Source of the DNA: Lentisphaeria bacterium | Lineage (GTDB): Bacteria; Verrucomicrobiota; Lentisphaeria; Victivallales; Victivallaceae | Length of the DNA: 64,000 bases | Reading direction: 5' to 3' | NCBI GenBank assembly: GCA_017508385.1 | Contig: JAFVZB010000068.1 | Span: 142,433-206,432, forward strand | Shown here: in pieces, positions 51,722 to 60,556 of the stretch | Layout: each line of letters begins with the position of its first letter | How positions within the stretch are numbered: position 1 is the stretch's first letter | Translations under genes and position numbers: made by a program | The notes under the pieces: generated by a model | Database searches by the model: none | The model's input: only the letters and a program-made list of their open reading frames with translations | What the model was told of the DNA's origin: nothing

Positions 51722-51755
51722 AAAAAGCGTCACAGAAATCTCTGCAACGCTTTTT
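51722..51755. terminator. Bidirectional intrinsic terminator
   Basis: AAAAAGCGT pairs with ACGCTTTTT, with an inner CAGA/TCTG pairing. The T run on each strand lets it serve both the activase operon (plus) and the Flp-like pilin gene (minus). Confidence 0.75.
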
Positions 51756-51775
51756 CTGTTGAGTTTTATCTCAAC

Positions 51776-52015
51776 TTACTCTTCGTCAACGCCTTCGGCT
51801 TTCAGCTCTTTGACGATGGAAACACTGCTCTTGTCGGCTTCTGCTTCGCCGCCGAGAGTGTTGGTGACTCCTGCGATCATCTCACGCAGACGGTCACTGA
51901 AGGCTCCGAGCACGAAAAGTGCGGCTAATGCAACCACGGCGATGAGGATGACATACTCTACCATTGCCTGTCCGCGCTCTCTTCTGCGCATACGGTTTTT
52001 GATCTTTGCTTTCAT
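51776..52015 (-). CDS. Flp-type prepilin-like protein
   Basis: A 79-residue protein. A basic start (MKAKIKNRMRRRERGQA) is followed by the class IVb prepilin pattern GQAMVEYVILIAVVALAALF, in which cleavage would fall after Gly or Ala before MVEY, with the conserved Glu. The C-terminal half is acidic and helical. It should assemble into a Tad-type pilus or act as a minor membrane protein. No tad genes are in view. A second such gene lies upstream at 52038. Confidence 0.7.
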   Translation of the reverse strand: MKAKIKNRMRRRERGQAMVEYVILIAVVALAALFVLGAFSDRLREMIAGVTNTLGGEAEADKSSVSIVKELKAEGVDEE

Positions 52016-52037
52016 TCCGGATTTCCTCCAAATTATT

Positions 52038-52196
52038 TTACGGCACGTTGCCGCTTACAAGTTCCACTGTTTCATCATTATCATGCGATATCGTACGGCA
52101 CAATACCAGCAATCCCCAACCGAGCAGCACTGCAATGACCAGCATGATGACGTACTCCGTCAAAACCTGTCCTGACTCCCGGCGTCTTTTTTTCAT
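52038..52196 (-). CDS. Second small Flp/TadE-like prepilin (52 aa)
   Basis: A 52-residue frame with a basic start (MKKRRRESGQVLTEYVIMLV) and a 20-residue hydrophobic stretch after the GQ...TEY cleavage-type motif. It ends 22 bases before the Flp-like gene at 52015 and is on the same strand, so they probably form a pair. GAGGCG lies a little upstream of the start. A minor pilin or assembly partner is plausible. Confidence 0.6.
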   Translation of the reverse strand: MKKRRRESGQVLTEYVIMLVIAVLLGWGLLVLCRTISHDNDETVELVSGNVP

Positions 52197-52220
52197 CTCT
52201 GTTTTTCGCCTCTCAGACTG

Positions 52221-52589
52221 TCAGAGCGCAACTCCGCGGCGCATGATGATGCGGTTCTCTTCGTCGAGCACGATCACCCGGGGAACGCAGCACTTTGCCT
52301 CAGCATTTTCAAAGAGCGAAAACGCCATGATCGTGACCACGTCACCCACGTTACCGCATTTTGCCGCAGGTCCGTTCAGACAGAACTCACGGCTTCCGGC
52401 TTTGCCCGGTATCGCATAGGTTTCAAGTCTGGAACCGTTGTTGCGGTTAGCTACAAGTATCTTCTCGTAGGGCAGGATTCCCGCCTCTGCAAGCAACTCA
52501 GGGTCGATTTCAAGGCTGCCCTCGTAATCGACTTCACACCTGGTGATCCGAGCCGTGTGGATCTTTCCGCTCAACATTTCTCTTTTCAT
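52221..52589 (-). CDS. panD: Aspartate 1-decarboxylase precursor
   Basis: A 122-residue PanD, which makes beta-alanine for pantothenate. The self-processing site is Gly24-Ser25 in DYEGSLEID; Ser25 becomes the pyruvoyl group. Lys9, Arg54 and Thr57-Tyr58 (SRLETY) and the NGPAAKC and GDVVTIMA stretches agree with the family. Family members generally start near the MLSGKIH phrase; ATG 52577 is a shorter alternative to ATG 52589. The promoter lies so close that the mRNA leader would be nearly absent. Confidence 0.93.
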   Translation of the reverse strand: MKREMLSGKIHTARITRCEVDYEGSLEIDPELLAEAGILPYEKILVANRNNGSRLETYAIPGKAGSREFCLNGPAAKCGNVGDVVTIMAFSLFENAEAKCCVPRVIVLDEENRIIMRRGVAL

Positions 52590-52598
52590 AATAGAAAT

Positions 52599-52626
52599 AA
52601 TATATCCCGTTAATTTTGCTTGTCAA
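52599..52626 (-). promoter_or_regulatory. panD promoter
   Basis: On the minus strand TTGACA (52626-52621), a 16-base spacer and TATATT (52604-52599). Transcription should start around 52591, about two bases before ATG 52589. A near-consensus -35 box makes this the clearest sigma-70 promoter in the window. Confidence 0.7.
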
Positions 52627-52642
52627 CCTTTAAGGTCTATTT

Positions 52643-53830
52643 TTAATTCATTTTTTTGTAAAAACTTTCTCTTTCGGGGCGTCTGCGATAAATCGATTGC
52701 AGTAATCCCAGCGATGCCATGTTTACCAGAAGAGAGCTGCCTCCGTAACTTACCAGCGGCAGCGGGAGTCCGGTCACCGGAGTTATTCCGATACTCATGC
52801 CGATATTTATGAACACATGGCTGAAAAAGACTATTCCGGTGCCGACTGCAAAACAGCGGCAAAATTCGTTATCGGTCACCACCGCCGTTCTCAATATACT
52901 GATGAAGAGCAGCAAATAGCCAAACAGCAGAAATGTGCAGCCGACAAAGCCGGTCTCCTTGGCTATCACTGAAAAGATGAAGTCGTTGTTGGATACCGTG
53001 TGCGGAAGAAATCCGAGAGTGTTCTGTGTGCCCTCGCCTATTCCTTTGCCGTTGATTCCGCCTGACCCCACGGCAAGACGTGCCTGATAGGCGTTGTAGC
53101 CGGTGCGCAGACGGTCGCTGTCGGGATTTATGAACACCTTGATGCGGTTGATCTGATACTTTTTGAGCAAAGGTTTTATCTGCATGGCTTCGTTGGCGAT
53201 GACGGCTCCTCCGACGACCACGGCTGCAACGGTGGCGACAATGAGATATTTCCAGCGCAGGCGTGAGATGAAAACGATTCCGATGTAGAGCGGAATAAGT
53301 ATGGCGGCACTGCCGAGGTCGGGTTCTTTGAGTATCAGCAGAAACGGCAGAAGCAAGGCGGCAAATCCGGCAAAAAAACCCTTCCAGCTGTTGACTGACA
53401 GACGGGAAAATATCACACCGAGCATCAGAGCAAGAGCAGGCTTTGCCAACTCTGACGGCTGAATACGGATTCCTGCGATGTTCAGCCAGCGGGTCGCCCC
53501 GTAGATGCGCAAACCGAACTTCAGAACCGCTGCCAGCAATACCGCCGTGGCGATATAAAACAGAATGGAAAATATAAAAAAGAGGCGGCTTTTGACATTC
53601 ACAAATGAACAAGCCGCCCATACAACGGCTCCCAACCCCAACCATTTCAACTGTTTTTCAAAAAAGAGAGCTGAGGCTGCGGAACCCACCTGCTCACCGA
53701 TAGAACTGATAAAAATCAATCCGACGGCTGACAGAAACAAAACTGCAATTATTTGCAGATAATCCCAATTTAAGATATTGAAAGCGTTTCCCTCCTCCGA
53801 ACGCTTGAATGTTGAAGCAAGGAACTCCAT
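52643..53830 (-). CDS. rodA: Rod-shape/peptidoglycan polymerase RodA
   Basis: A 395-residue SEDS-family membrane protein with about ten hydrophobic segments. The family signature lies near the C-terminus (GITPVTGLPLPLVSYGGSSL). Other family features are GATRWLNI, ELAKPALALMLG and VAKETGFVGC-like stretches in the expected order. RodA polymerises glycan strands with a class B penicillin-binding protein, which is not nearby. It follows purA by 29 bases. Confidence 0.9.
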   Translation of the reverse strand: MEFLASTFKRSEEGNAFNILNWDYLQIIAVLFLSAVGLIFISSIGEQVGSAASALFFEKQLKWLGLGAVVWAACSFVNVKSRLFFIFSILFYIATAVLLAAVLKFGLRIYGATRWLNIAGIRIQPSELAKPALALMLGVIFSRLSVNSWKGFFAGFAALLLPFLLILKEPDLGSAAILIPLYIGIVFISRLRWKYLIVATVAAVVVGGAVIANEAMQIKPLLKKYQINRIKVFINPDSDRLRTGYNAYQARLAVGSGGINGKGIGEGTQNTLGFLPHTVSNNDFIFSVIAKETGFVGCTFLLFGYLLLFISILRTAVVTDNEFCRCFAVGTGIVFFSHVFINIGMSIGITPVTGLPLPLVSYGGSSLLVNMASLGLLQSIYRRRPERESFYKKMN

Positions 53831-53859
53831 CTTTCAATACCATTCGATCAAAGATATTT

Positions 53860-55125
53860 TCAAACCTCGAAGGTCTGATCACGACGGGGTCCGACTGAAA
53901 CGATACCGATTTTGGCATCGACCAGCTCTGCGACACGCTCGAGATAACGCTTGGCGTTTTCGGGCAGCTCATCATAGCTGCGGACTTCTGAAAGCGAGCA
54001 CTTCCAGCCGTCGTGCCACTCGAGAACGGGCTTTGCCTTTTCCAGGTCGGAAACGGCTGCCGGGAACTCGTCGGTGACTTTGCCGTCGATCTCGTAACCG
54101 ACACAGATGGCGACTTTATCGAAACCATCCATGACATCGAGCTTGGTCATGGCAAGCAGATTGACTCCGTTGATCATGCAGGAGTAATGGCTGGCGACAG
54201 CATCGAACCAGCCGCAGCGGCGGGGACGTCCGGTGGTGGCTCCGAACTCATTACCGACTCTGCGCAGCTCTTCACCATCCGCATCAAAAAGCTCGCTCGG
54301 GAACGGACCCTCGCCCACACGGGTGGTGTAGGTTTTGAGCACGCCCCAGACGTTGCGAATATGCTGCGGAGCGACTCCGCTGCCGGTGCAGGCTCCGCCT
54401 GAAATGGTGTTGCTGCTGGTCACGAAGGGGTAAGTTCCATGGTCGATATCAAGCAATCCGCCCTGAGCTCCCTCGAAGAGCACGGTCTTGTTGGCACGGA
54501 TGGCTTTGTTCACGGTGTAAGTTGAGTTCGCAACGTGCGGAGCAAGACGTTTGGCGGCATCCAATACCTTGGCGAGCTGGGCTTCAACGTCGATCTCTTC
54601 GACTCCGTACTCGGCAAAAATCTTGTTGTAGCGGGCGCACTCTGAGCGGAACTGCTCGGCGAGACGCTCGGCATTGGTCAAATCGATGGCACGGATTCCG
54701 GTGCGGCGCATCTTATCTGTGTAGGCGGGTCCGATGCCTCTTCCGGTGGTTCCGATCTTGCGCTTTGCCCCCTTCTCGTTGAGGGAGTCTGCACGCTTGT
54801 GGTACTCAAAAATCAAATGGGCACGGTCGGAAAGCTCGATCTGGGAAATATCAAATCCCTGAGTTTTGACATTCTGCATTTCCTCATCGAGAGCGATGGG
54901 ATCGACCACAACACCGTTGCCGATGACACATTTGACTCCGGCACGGAAAATTCCGGAGGGAATAAGGTGCAGAACGTAACGTTTGTCACCGATTTCAACA
55001 GTGTGTCCGGCATTGTTGCCGCCCTGAAAGCGGACGACCATATCGACATCCTTGGTCAAAACGTCGATAAGTTTGCCTTTTCCCTCATCACCCCACTGGG
55101 TACCGACCAGTACATCTACTGCCAT
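53860..55125 (-). CDS. purA: Adenylosuccinate synthetase
   Basis: A 421-residue PurA that joins IMP and aspartate with GTP, the first committed step to AMP. Motifs: GTQWGDEGKGKLIDVL (P-loop and catalytic Asp), FQGGNNAGHTV (catalytic His), VGEGPFPSEL, and the GTP-binding end VGPRRDQTFEV. The start has AAGGAAAT upstream and a TATATAA-type -10 before it. Complete and of normal length. Confidence 0.95.
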   Translation of the reverse strand: MAVDVLVGTQWGDEGKGKLIDVLTKDVDMVVRFQGGNNAGHTVEIGDKRYVLHLIPSGIFRAGVKCVIGNGVVVDPIALDEEMQNVKTQGFDISQIELSDRAHLIFEYHKRADSLNEKGAKRKIGTTGRGIGPAYTDKMRRTGIRAIDLTNAERLAEQFRSECARYNKIFAEYGVEEIDVEAQLAKVLDAAKRLAPHVANSTYTVNKAIRANKTVLFEGAQGGLLDIDHGTYPFVTSSNTISGGACTGSGVAPQHIRNVWGVLKTYTTRVGEGPFPSELFDADGEELRRVGNEFGATTGRPRRCGWFDAVASHYSCMINGVNLLAMTKLDVMDGFDKVAICVGYEIDGKVTDEFPAAVSDLEKAKPVLEWHDGWKCSLSEVRSYDELPENAKRYLERVAELVDAKIGIVSVGPRRDQTFEV

Positions 55126-55179
55126 AATAAATTTCCTTGCTTATATAATGTTTATTAAAACTTTTTTCCACAAAAAAAC

Positions 55180-55212
55180 AGACGTTCACGGAAAATCCAT
55201 CCGTAAACGTCT
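55180..55212 (-). terminator. Intrinsic terminator of the acetyl esterase gene
   Basis: AGACGTTTACGGA pairs with TCCGTGAACGTCT (one mismatch), 7-base loop, followed on the minus strand by GTTTTTTTG. It lies 114 bases past the esterase stop and just upstream of the purA promoter. Confidence 0.7.
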
Positions 55213-55325
55213 TAATGTAGTGCCAGATGACACAAATTGCAAGGTGTTTCACGTTTTTAAGTGATTTTTCTTTGCTTTTATCTCAAACAGCGCAGGAATT
55301 ATCACTTTTTTACGCTTTACCGTCA

Positions 55326-56663
55326 TCACTTGCTTTCAACAACATAGACTCCTTCGCCCTCGCATCCTCTCGGCAATCTTTTGACTTCATCGGGGATGTA
55401 GCCGTGAGTTGAGCCCTGCACCCAGTAAATCTTTTTGGGTGACTTGATGTTGTTGTAAGCCACTGCGATTCCGGAGGGAGGACAGGTGTAGTCACCGATT
55501 CCGGCACGGGTAATGACCACCGGGCATTTGATGCGTTTGGCGTGGATCGCGGCATCGTAATAATCCATGGAGGGGCTGAAATAGGGAACTCCCCAGGTGG
55601 GTTGGATGCGTCCGAGCTCACGTCCGCCGAGGTCGCAGCACCACGGAATTCCGGGGTAACAGCCGGTGACTTTGTCATCGAGTCCTGCCGCCCAGAAACT
55701 CTGAAGTCCGCCCTGGCTTCCGCCTGAAACATTCAGCTCTTTGCCGTTCCACTCGGGAAGTGAACGGAGAAACTCAAGGCTGCGCATGACACGCAGAACC
55801 ATGCCGTTGAAGTAGGCTGCATCGCGGTCCTTGTTTTCCGCAGGATTCATGGCGTAGTTTTTGCCGCCGGTACGGATCGATTTGAGGAACTCTGTGTAAT
55901 AGGCATCATCTTTTTCAAGATCGTAACCGTGGGCGTTGACGAAGAAGTGGATCCTGTCATTGGAACCGCTCTTCGGCGCTTTCTGGATTTTCGTTCCGTA
56001 CCCCTGATAGTGGGCACTGGCGGGCAGTGAACCTGCTTTGGCATTTACCGGAATGGTGAGATATCCGGTCACCGGACGGGGACCTGCGCAGGCAACGGAA
56101 ACAGCATAGATATTCACGCCTCTGACGGTTTTGATAAGTTTCATATCGGCTTTGACCGGAACTTTTGCCAGACGCTCTTTCTGGCTTGCCCAGTAAGCAT
56201 CGAAGTCGGCGGGCTCTTTCACTCCCTCGAGCTTCTCTATCTCGACACCTGCTCCGCCGTTGAAGGCGACATCGACCGGTTTCTTGCTGCCTTTCTTGAA
56301 GCGTTTGACAACTCTGCCCTTTTCGTTGACCAACTTTGCAACCACACGGACAAATCCGGGCTTGCTCATCTTAGTTTTGAGGATGATCTCACCTTTTGAG
56401 GCATCGACTTTGCCGGTCTGTTTCCCGGCGGCATTGCCGTCGGCATCGAGGACGTATTTGACAAAATATTTGCCCTCAGGCAGATTTTTGACGATCGGGG
56501 TAATGGTGAAAGTGATTTCCTCACCGACTTTGTAGCTGATGGGGCACTTGTCAGTCTTACCCAGAACACGGCTGCCGGAGTCAACTTTTTTCTCTGCGGC
56601 GAAAACTCCTGACGCCACAACTGCCGCCATGACGAGGACGGCAAACAACTTGATTTTTTTCAT
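55326..56663 (-). CDS. Secreted CE7-type acetyl (xylan) esterase
   Basis: A 445-residue protein with a signal peptide (MKKIKLFAVLVMAAVVASGV), an N-terminal beta-sandwich of about 110 residues, then the CE7/acetyl-xylan-esterase alpha/beta-hydrolase. The triad is Ser316 in SGGSQGGLQS, Asp391 in GIGDYTCPPSG and His420 in STHGYIP; the RGVNIYAVSV and HYQGYG regions are also typical. It would remove acetyl groups from xylan or other acetylated sugars outside the cytoplasm. This adds to the polysaccharide-using profile of the host. Confidence 0.88.
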   Translation of the reverse strand: MKKIKLFAVLVMAAVVASGVFAAEKKVDSGSRVLGKTDKCPISYKVGEEITFTITPIVKNLPEGKYFVKYVLDADGNAAGKQTGKVDASKGEIILKTKMSKPGFVRVVAKLVNEKGRVVKRFKKGSKKPVDVAFNGGAGVEIEKLEGVKEPADFDAYWASQKERLAKVPVKADMKLIKTVRGVNIYAVSVACAGPRPVTGYLTIPVNAKAGSLPASAHYQGYGTKIQKAPKSGSNDRIHFFVNAHGYDLEKDDAYYTEFLKSIRTGGKNYAMNPAENKDRDAAYFNGMVLRVMRSLEFLRSLPEWNGKELNVSGGSQGGLQSFWAAGLDDKVTGCYPGIPWCCDLGGRELGRIQPTWGVPYFSPSMDYYDAAIHAKRIKCPVVITRAGIGDYTCPPSGIAVAYNNIKSPKKIYWVQGSTHGYIPDEVKRLPRGCEGEGVYVVESK

Positions 56664-56696
56664 AATATTCCTTTCCTTTTTTTAGGGGTGGTTATT

Positions 56697-58217
56697 TCAA
56701 TCTTCCCGCTCTGCAAACGGAGCATCTTCATCGAGGGTCAGCAGTTTTTCAGCTTCGTCACCCGGAAGCTGCTCGACGGTGCGCAGTTTGCGCTCGATGG
56801 CACGGCTGCGGACTCCGGCATTGTCGATTTCCTTGACCGCCATATCGAGGCGGTTGCGCATCTTTTCGAGCACATCACTGAACTTGCCGAACTCGCTCTT
56901 CACGGCTCCGAGCACCTTCCAGACCTCGCTGGAACGCTTTTCGATGGCAAGGGTGCGGAATCCCATTTGCAGACTGTTGAGGAATGCCACTAAATTGGCA
57001 GGTCCGACCACTGTGACACGGTAGGTGCGCTGGAGTGTCTCAAATAATCCCGGACGGCGCAGTATTTCTGCGTAAAGTCCCTCTGACGGCACGAACATCA
57101 AGGCAAAATCGGTCGTTGTCGGAGGGTTGATATATTTTTCCTGAATATCCGAGGCAAAGCGTTTCACCGCAGTTTCAAGAGCCTTTCCGCAGGAGGCTAT
57201 TTCCTCACGGTTGGCGGTCTCGTAGGCGTTGAGAAGCCGCTGATAGTCCTCGGTCGGAAACTTGGAGTCGAGCGGCAGAAGCACGCAGTTTTCATCTTCT
57301 TTTCTGCCCGGCATCTTCACGGCGAACTCAACACGCTCATTGCTGTTGCGCTTCACCTGAGCGGTCACAACGTACTGGTCGGGGGCAAGGTATTGTTCGA
57401 GAATGGCTCCGAGCTGAACTTCACCGAGTCCTCCGCGGGTCTTGACATTGGTGAGAACGCGCTTGAGGTCACCGACTCCGGAAGCGATATTCTGCATCTC
57501 GCCGAGTCCTTTGTGAACTGCCTCGAGGCGGTCACTGATGAGTTTGAAGGAGTCATTGAAACGCTTTTCTATCGACTCCTGCAGTTTGTCATCGACAACT
57601 TTGCGCATCTCATCAAGTTTTTTTGAATTGCTCTCCTGAAGTTTACCGAGGTCTCCTGATATGCTCTCACGGATATGCTCGAAACGGCTGTTCACGCTGG
57701 TAGTGAAAGCATCCGAGCGTTCCGCACTGGCGGTGATAAACTCACTGAAACGCTTTTCATTGGCTGAGAGTGAACGGTTGAGCTCCTCACGGTTCTGCTG
57801 GAGTTTTTCTTCGACAACTTTACGCACCTCACCGAGTTTCTGGGAGTTGCTTTCCTGAAGTTTGCCGAGGTCGCCCGTAATGCTCTCACGGATATGCTCG
57901 AAGCGGCTGTTCACGCTGGTGGTGAAGGCATCCGAGCGTTCGGCACTGGCGGTGATGAACTCACTGAAACGCTTTTCGTTGGCTGAAAGAGAGCGGTTGA
58001 GCTCCTCACGGTTCTGCTGAAGATTTCCGGCAAGTTCGGCACGGCTGCGGGTCATTTCCTCCTTGAGCAGAGTTTCAAAACGCTGCAGATCGTGTTCGAG
58101 CAGAGCAAGTTTCTGAGAAAGCTCTTCATCTTGCGGCGTGCGTTTTTTTACCCAAAGCAGTGCCGCAAACGGAGCAGCAATACAAATTATCATCAATATT
58201 ATCAAAAGTGCCTGCAT
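56697..58217 (-). CDS. rmuC: RmuC-family DNA recombination protein with internal duplication
   Basis: A 506-residue RmuC-like protein from ATG 58217, with GAAAGGGGATTTC upstream. A membrane segment (LLIILMIICIAAPFAALLWV) is followed by a long coiled coil and the RmuC nuclease-like domain from about 250 (KTRGGLGEVQLGAILEQYL, VLLPLDSKFPTEDYQRLL, FVPSEGLYAEI, VVGPANLVAFLNSLQMGFR). Residues 67-139 and 140-212 are almost identical, a tandem duplication in the coiled coil that lengthens the stalk. RmuC limits DNA inversions at short repeats. Confidence 0.88.
   Translation of the reverse strand: MQALLIILMIICIAAPFAALLWVKKRTPQDEELSQKLALLEHDLQRFETLLKEEMTRSRAELAGNLQQNREELNRSLSANEKRFSEFITASAERSDAFTTSVNSRFEHIRESITGDLGKLQESNSQKLGEVRKVVEEKLQQNREELNRSLSANEKRFSEFITASAERSDAFTTSVNSRFEHIRESISGDLGKLQESNSKKLDEMRKVVDDKLQESIEKRFNDSFKLISDRLEAVHKGLGEMQNIASGVGDLKRVLTNVKTRGGLGEVQLGAILEQYLAPDQYVVTAQVKRNSNERVEFAVKMPGRKEDENCVLLPLDSKFPTEDYQRLLNAYETANREEIASCGKALETAVKRFASDIQEKYINPPTTTDFALMFVPSEGLYAEILRRPGLFETLQRTYRVTVVGPANLVAFLNSLQMGFRTLAIEKRSSEVWKVLGAVKSEFGKFSDVLEKMRNRLDMAVKEIDNAGVRSRAIERKLRTVEQLPGDEAEKLLTLDEDAPFAERED
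57582..58019 (-). repeat. Tandem duplication of 219 bases in rmuC
   Basis: Two adjacent units, 57801-58019 and 57582-57800, each 219 bases (73 codons). The proteins differ at only a few places (IT/IS, SQ/SK, LGEV/LDEM, VVEE/VVDD). The high identity suggests a recent event; the copies could still change number by slipped-strand or unequal exchange. Confidence 0.85.
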
Positions 58218-58387
58218 GAAATCCCCTTTCTTTATGTTCGCTGAATAAGATAACGCAAAGTAATGATTTTTACAAATATTATTTGAGAAAAAGTGCAAAC
58301 AAGGGATGTAAATTTCAATTTATGGTATATATTATAGTAAAGCATAAAAAATATCTGTTATTTATTTTTTCACCAAGGAGAATTATT

Positions 58388-59713
58388 ATGAAAGACATCA
58401 CAGCAGAAGCTCTCGCTTATCACAGCGAAGGCAAAGCGGGTAAAATCACCGTCATCCCCTCAAAATCCTGCGCCACCGGCAATGACCTGAGTCTTGCCTA
58501 CACTCCGGGAGTCGCCAAACCCTGCCTGGAAATCAATAAAAACATTGATGATGTCTGGAAATACACCTCTAAAGGCAATCTCGTCGCCGTGGTCAGCGAT
58601 GGTACTGCCGTGCTCGGTCTCGGAAATATCGGTCCCGAAGCCGGTCTCCCCGTCATGGAGGGCAAAGCCGTTCTCTTCAAGCACTTTGCTGATATCGACT
58701 CTATTCCGCTCTGCATCGGAAAGGTTTTCAATGAGTCAGGCAGAACCGATGCCGCAAAAGTCATCGAGACTGTTGAGAGACTCGAGCCCACTTTCGGAGG
58801 AATCAACCTCGAAGATATCGGTGCTCCCGCCTGCTTCGAAATCGAAGCTGAACTCAAAAAACGCATGAACATCCCCGTTTTCCACGATGACCAGCACGGT
58901 ACTGCCATCATCAGTATGGCTGCCATCATCAACGCTCTCAAGCTGGTCAACAAGAAAATCGAGGATTGCAAATTCGTGGTCAACGGTGCCGGGGCCGCCG
59001 GTATCGCATGCAGCAGATTTTATCTTTCCTGCGGTGCGAAACTCGAGAACTTCACCATGTGCGACAGCAAAGGAGTCATCCACACCGGAAGAACCGACCT
59101 CAACGCTCAGAAGAAATTCTTTGCCCGTGACACCGAATCAAGAACTCTTGCCGACGCCATGAAAGGTGCGGATATTTTCCTCGGATTTTCCGCTCCTGAG
59201 TGCGTGACTGCCGACATGGTCAAATCCATGGCTGAGGGTGCGATCATCTTCGCCATGGCGAACCCCGTTCCGGAAATCTACCCCGATATCGCCAGAGCCG
59301 CCGGTGCCGCCGTTGTGGGTACCGGACGCAGTGACTTCCCCAATCAGATCAACAACGTGCTCGGTTTCCCCGGAATTTTCCGCGGTGCTCTCGACACCCG
59401 CTCACGGGATATCAATGAGGAAATGAAGCTCGCTGCAAGTTACGCTCTGGCTGAACTCGCCACCGAGCCCATTCCGGCTGATATCAAAGAGCAGCTCTGC
59501 GCCGCATATCCCGCCGATGCCGAAAAGGGTCTCTTCGACCATCAGGGCGGAATAAATCCGGAACTCATCATTCCCAAACCCTTCGATACCCGTGTCGTGC
59601 CCAGAGTCGCAAGAAAAGTGGCTGAAGCCGCCGTCAGAACCGGAGTTGCTCAAGCGGTCATCGACGACTTTGACGCTTACGAAAAAGAGCTCACGAAGCG
59701 TCTTGCCAAGTAA
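58388..59713 (+). CDS. NAD(P)-dependent malic enzyme
   Basis: A 441-residue malic enzyme (malate to pyruvate and CO2) from ATG 58388 with CAAGGAG upstream. Typical features: [62 protein letters not shown], the nucleotide-binding [14 protein letters not shown], and NPVPEI. It is the short (MaeB N-domain) form without the phosphotransacetylase part. It supplies pyruvate and NAD(P)H. The transcript ends at the terminator after it. Confidence 0.93.
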   Translation: MKDITAEALAYHSEGKAGKITVIPSKSCATGNDLSLAYTPGVAKPCLEINKNIDDVWKYTSKGNLVAVVSDGTAVLGLGNIGPEAGLPVMEGKAVLFKHFADIDSIPLCIGKVFNESGRTDAAKVIETVERLEPTFGGINLEDIGAPACFEIEAELKKRMNIPVFHDDQHGTAIISMAAIINALKLVNKKIEDCKFVVNGAGAAGIACSRFYLSCGAKLENFTMCDSKGVIHTGRTDLNAQKKFFARDTESRTLADAMKGADIFLGFSAPECVTADMVKSMAEGAIIFAMANPVPEIYPDIARAAGAAVVGTGRSDFPNQINNVLGFPGIFRGALDTRSRDINEEMKLAASYALAELATEPIPADIKEQLCAAYPADAEKGLFDHQGGINPELIIPKPFDTRVVPRVARKVAEAAVRTGVAQAVIDDFDAYEKELTKRLAK

Positions 59714-59728
59714 AATTTGCATTACAGG

Positions 59729-59759
59729 GAGATAACTTTCACCTGCCGAAGGTTATCTC
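59729..59759 (+). terminator. Intrinsic terminator of the malic enzyme gene
   Basis: A 12-pair stem (GAGATAACTTTC/GAAGGTTATCTC, one wobble), a 7-base loop ACCTGCC, followed by six T. It lies 15 bases past the stop. Confidence 0.9.
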
Positions 59760-59801
59760 TTTTTTGCAACACTCCTTTTACCCCCTCAGCCCAACGGTAC
59801 A

Positions 59802-60542
59802 ATGATGAGACTGTTTCATTTTCACGTTTTCTGTGCGGTGATTTTGTTGCTCTCTTTCGGCTGCACTCCCAGACCGGTGGTGAACGACAGCTCAAAGCCC
59901 ATGCCCTTTGTGTTCGCTCCTGAACTTACAGGAACATCTCATTTGCTCAATGAAAACAGCGGCATTCTCAAAACCATGCTCCCCGGAACGTGGCAGATGG
60001 ATGCACGCATCAGCAAATACATTCTCACTACCGTGCACGATCCGAATGAGATGAATATCTCTTCTCAGGCTGTTGACACAAATTCCACATCGTTGATAAA
60101 GTTTTATAAAAACGGAAACTGTCTCTTTTCAAATGACCATCTGCTCAACTGTGCAGCCGTAAAAGACAACTCCTCGTGGAACGGCACATGGAAAGTACAG
60201 AACGGGAAACTCATTGTTGAACTTCAACTCAACGGCGGTTCAACCGACAGACTCACACTCGAAGCCGATGTCAATGTCGCAAGTTACAACTCCATATATT
60301 TCTACTGGAACCCGGCAAGTGCCGAAAAGGCTCTCAAGTATGCCAATAAATATTTATCCTCAAAAAATACTCCTCAGACCAAAGCCAATGCCGCGGAACT
60401 CAGAAGATTTTACGCTGCCGATGGCTTCACTTACATGGTGTTTTTCACCTGCAAACAGTTCAACGGCAACTATAAACAAGATACCGAAATTGCCACAACA
60501 TACAAAATATCCGAACCGTTATACAAACGTTCTAAGAAATAG
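59802..60542 (+). CDS. Lipoprotein of unknown function
   Basis: A 246-residue protein with a lipoprotein signal (MMRLFHFHVFCAVILLLSFG then C, lipobox LSFGC). The mature part has a beta-rich lipocalin-like look (MLPGTWQMDARIS, SSWNGTWKVQNGKLIVELQL), in which two GTW phrases recall small copper- or ligand-binding lipocalin-type proteins, though no family is certain. It precedes the beta-lactamase-fold gene by 14 bases. Confidence 0.65.
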   Translation: MMRLFHFHVFCAVILLLSFGCTPRPVVNDSSKPMPFVFAPELTGTSHLLNENSGILKTMLPGTWQMDARISKYILTTVHDPNEMNISSQAVDTNSTSLIKFYKNGNCLFSNDHLLNCAAVKDNSSWNGTWKVQNGKLIVELQLNGGSTDRLTLEADVNVASYNSIYFYWNPASAEKALKYANKYLSSKNTPQTKANAAELRRFYAADGFTYMVFFTCKQFNGNYKQDTEIATTYKISEPLYKRSKK

Positions 60543-60556
60543 CAGGAGTCTCTCTC

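Noticed and set aside
53565..53830. Reading rodA as truncated
   Set aside because: The length, segment number and C-terminal SEDS signature are complete; the weak ribosome binding site alone is no reason to call it broken.
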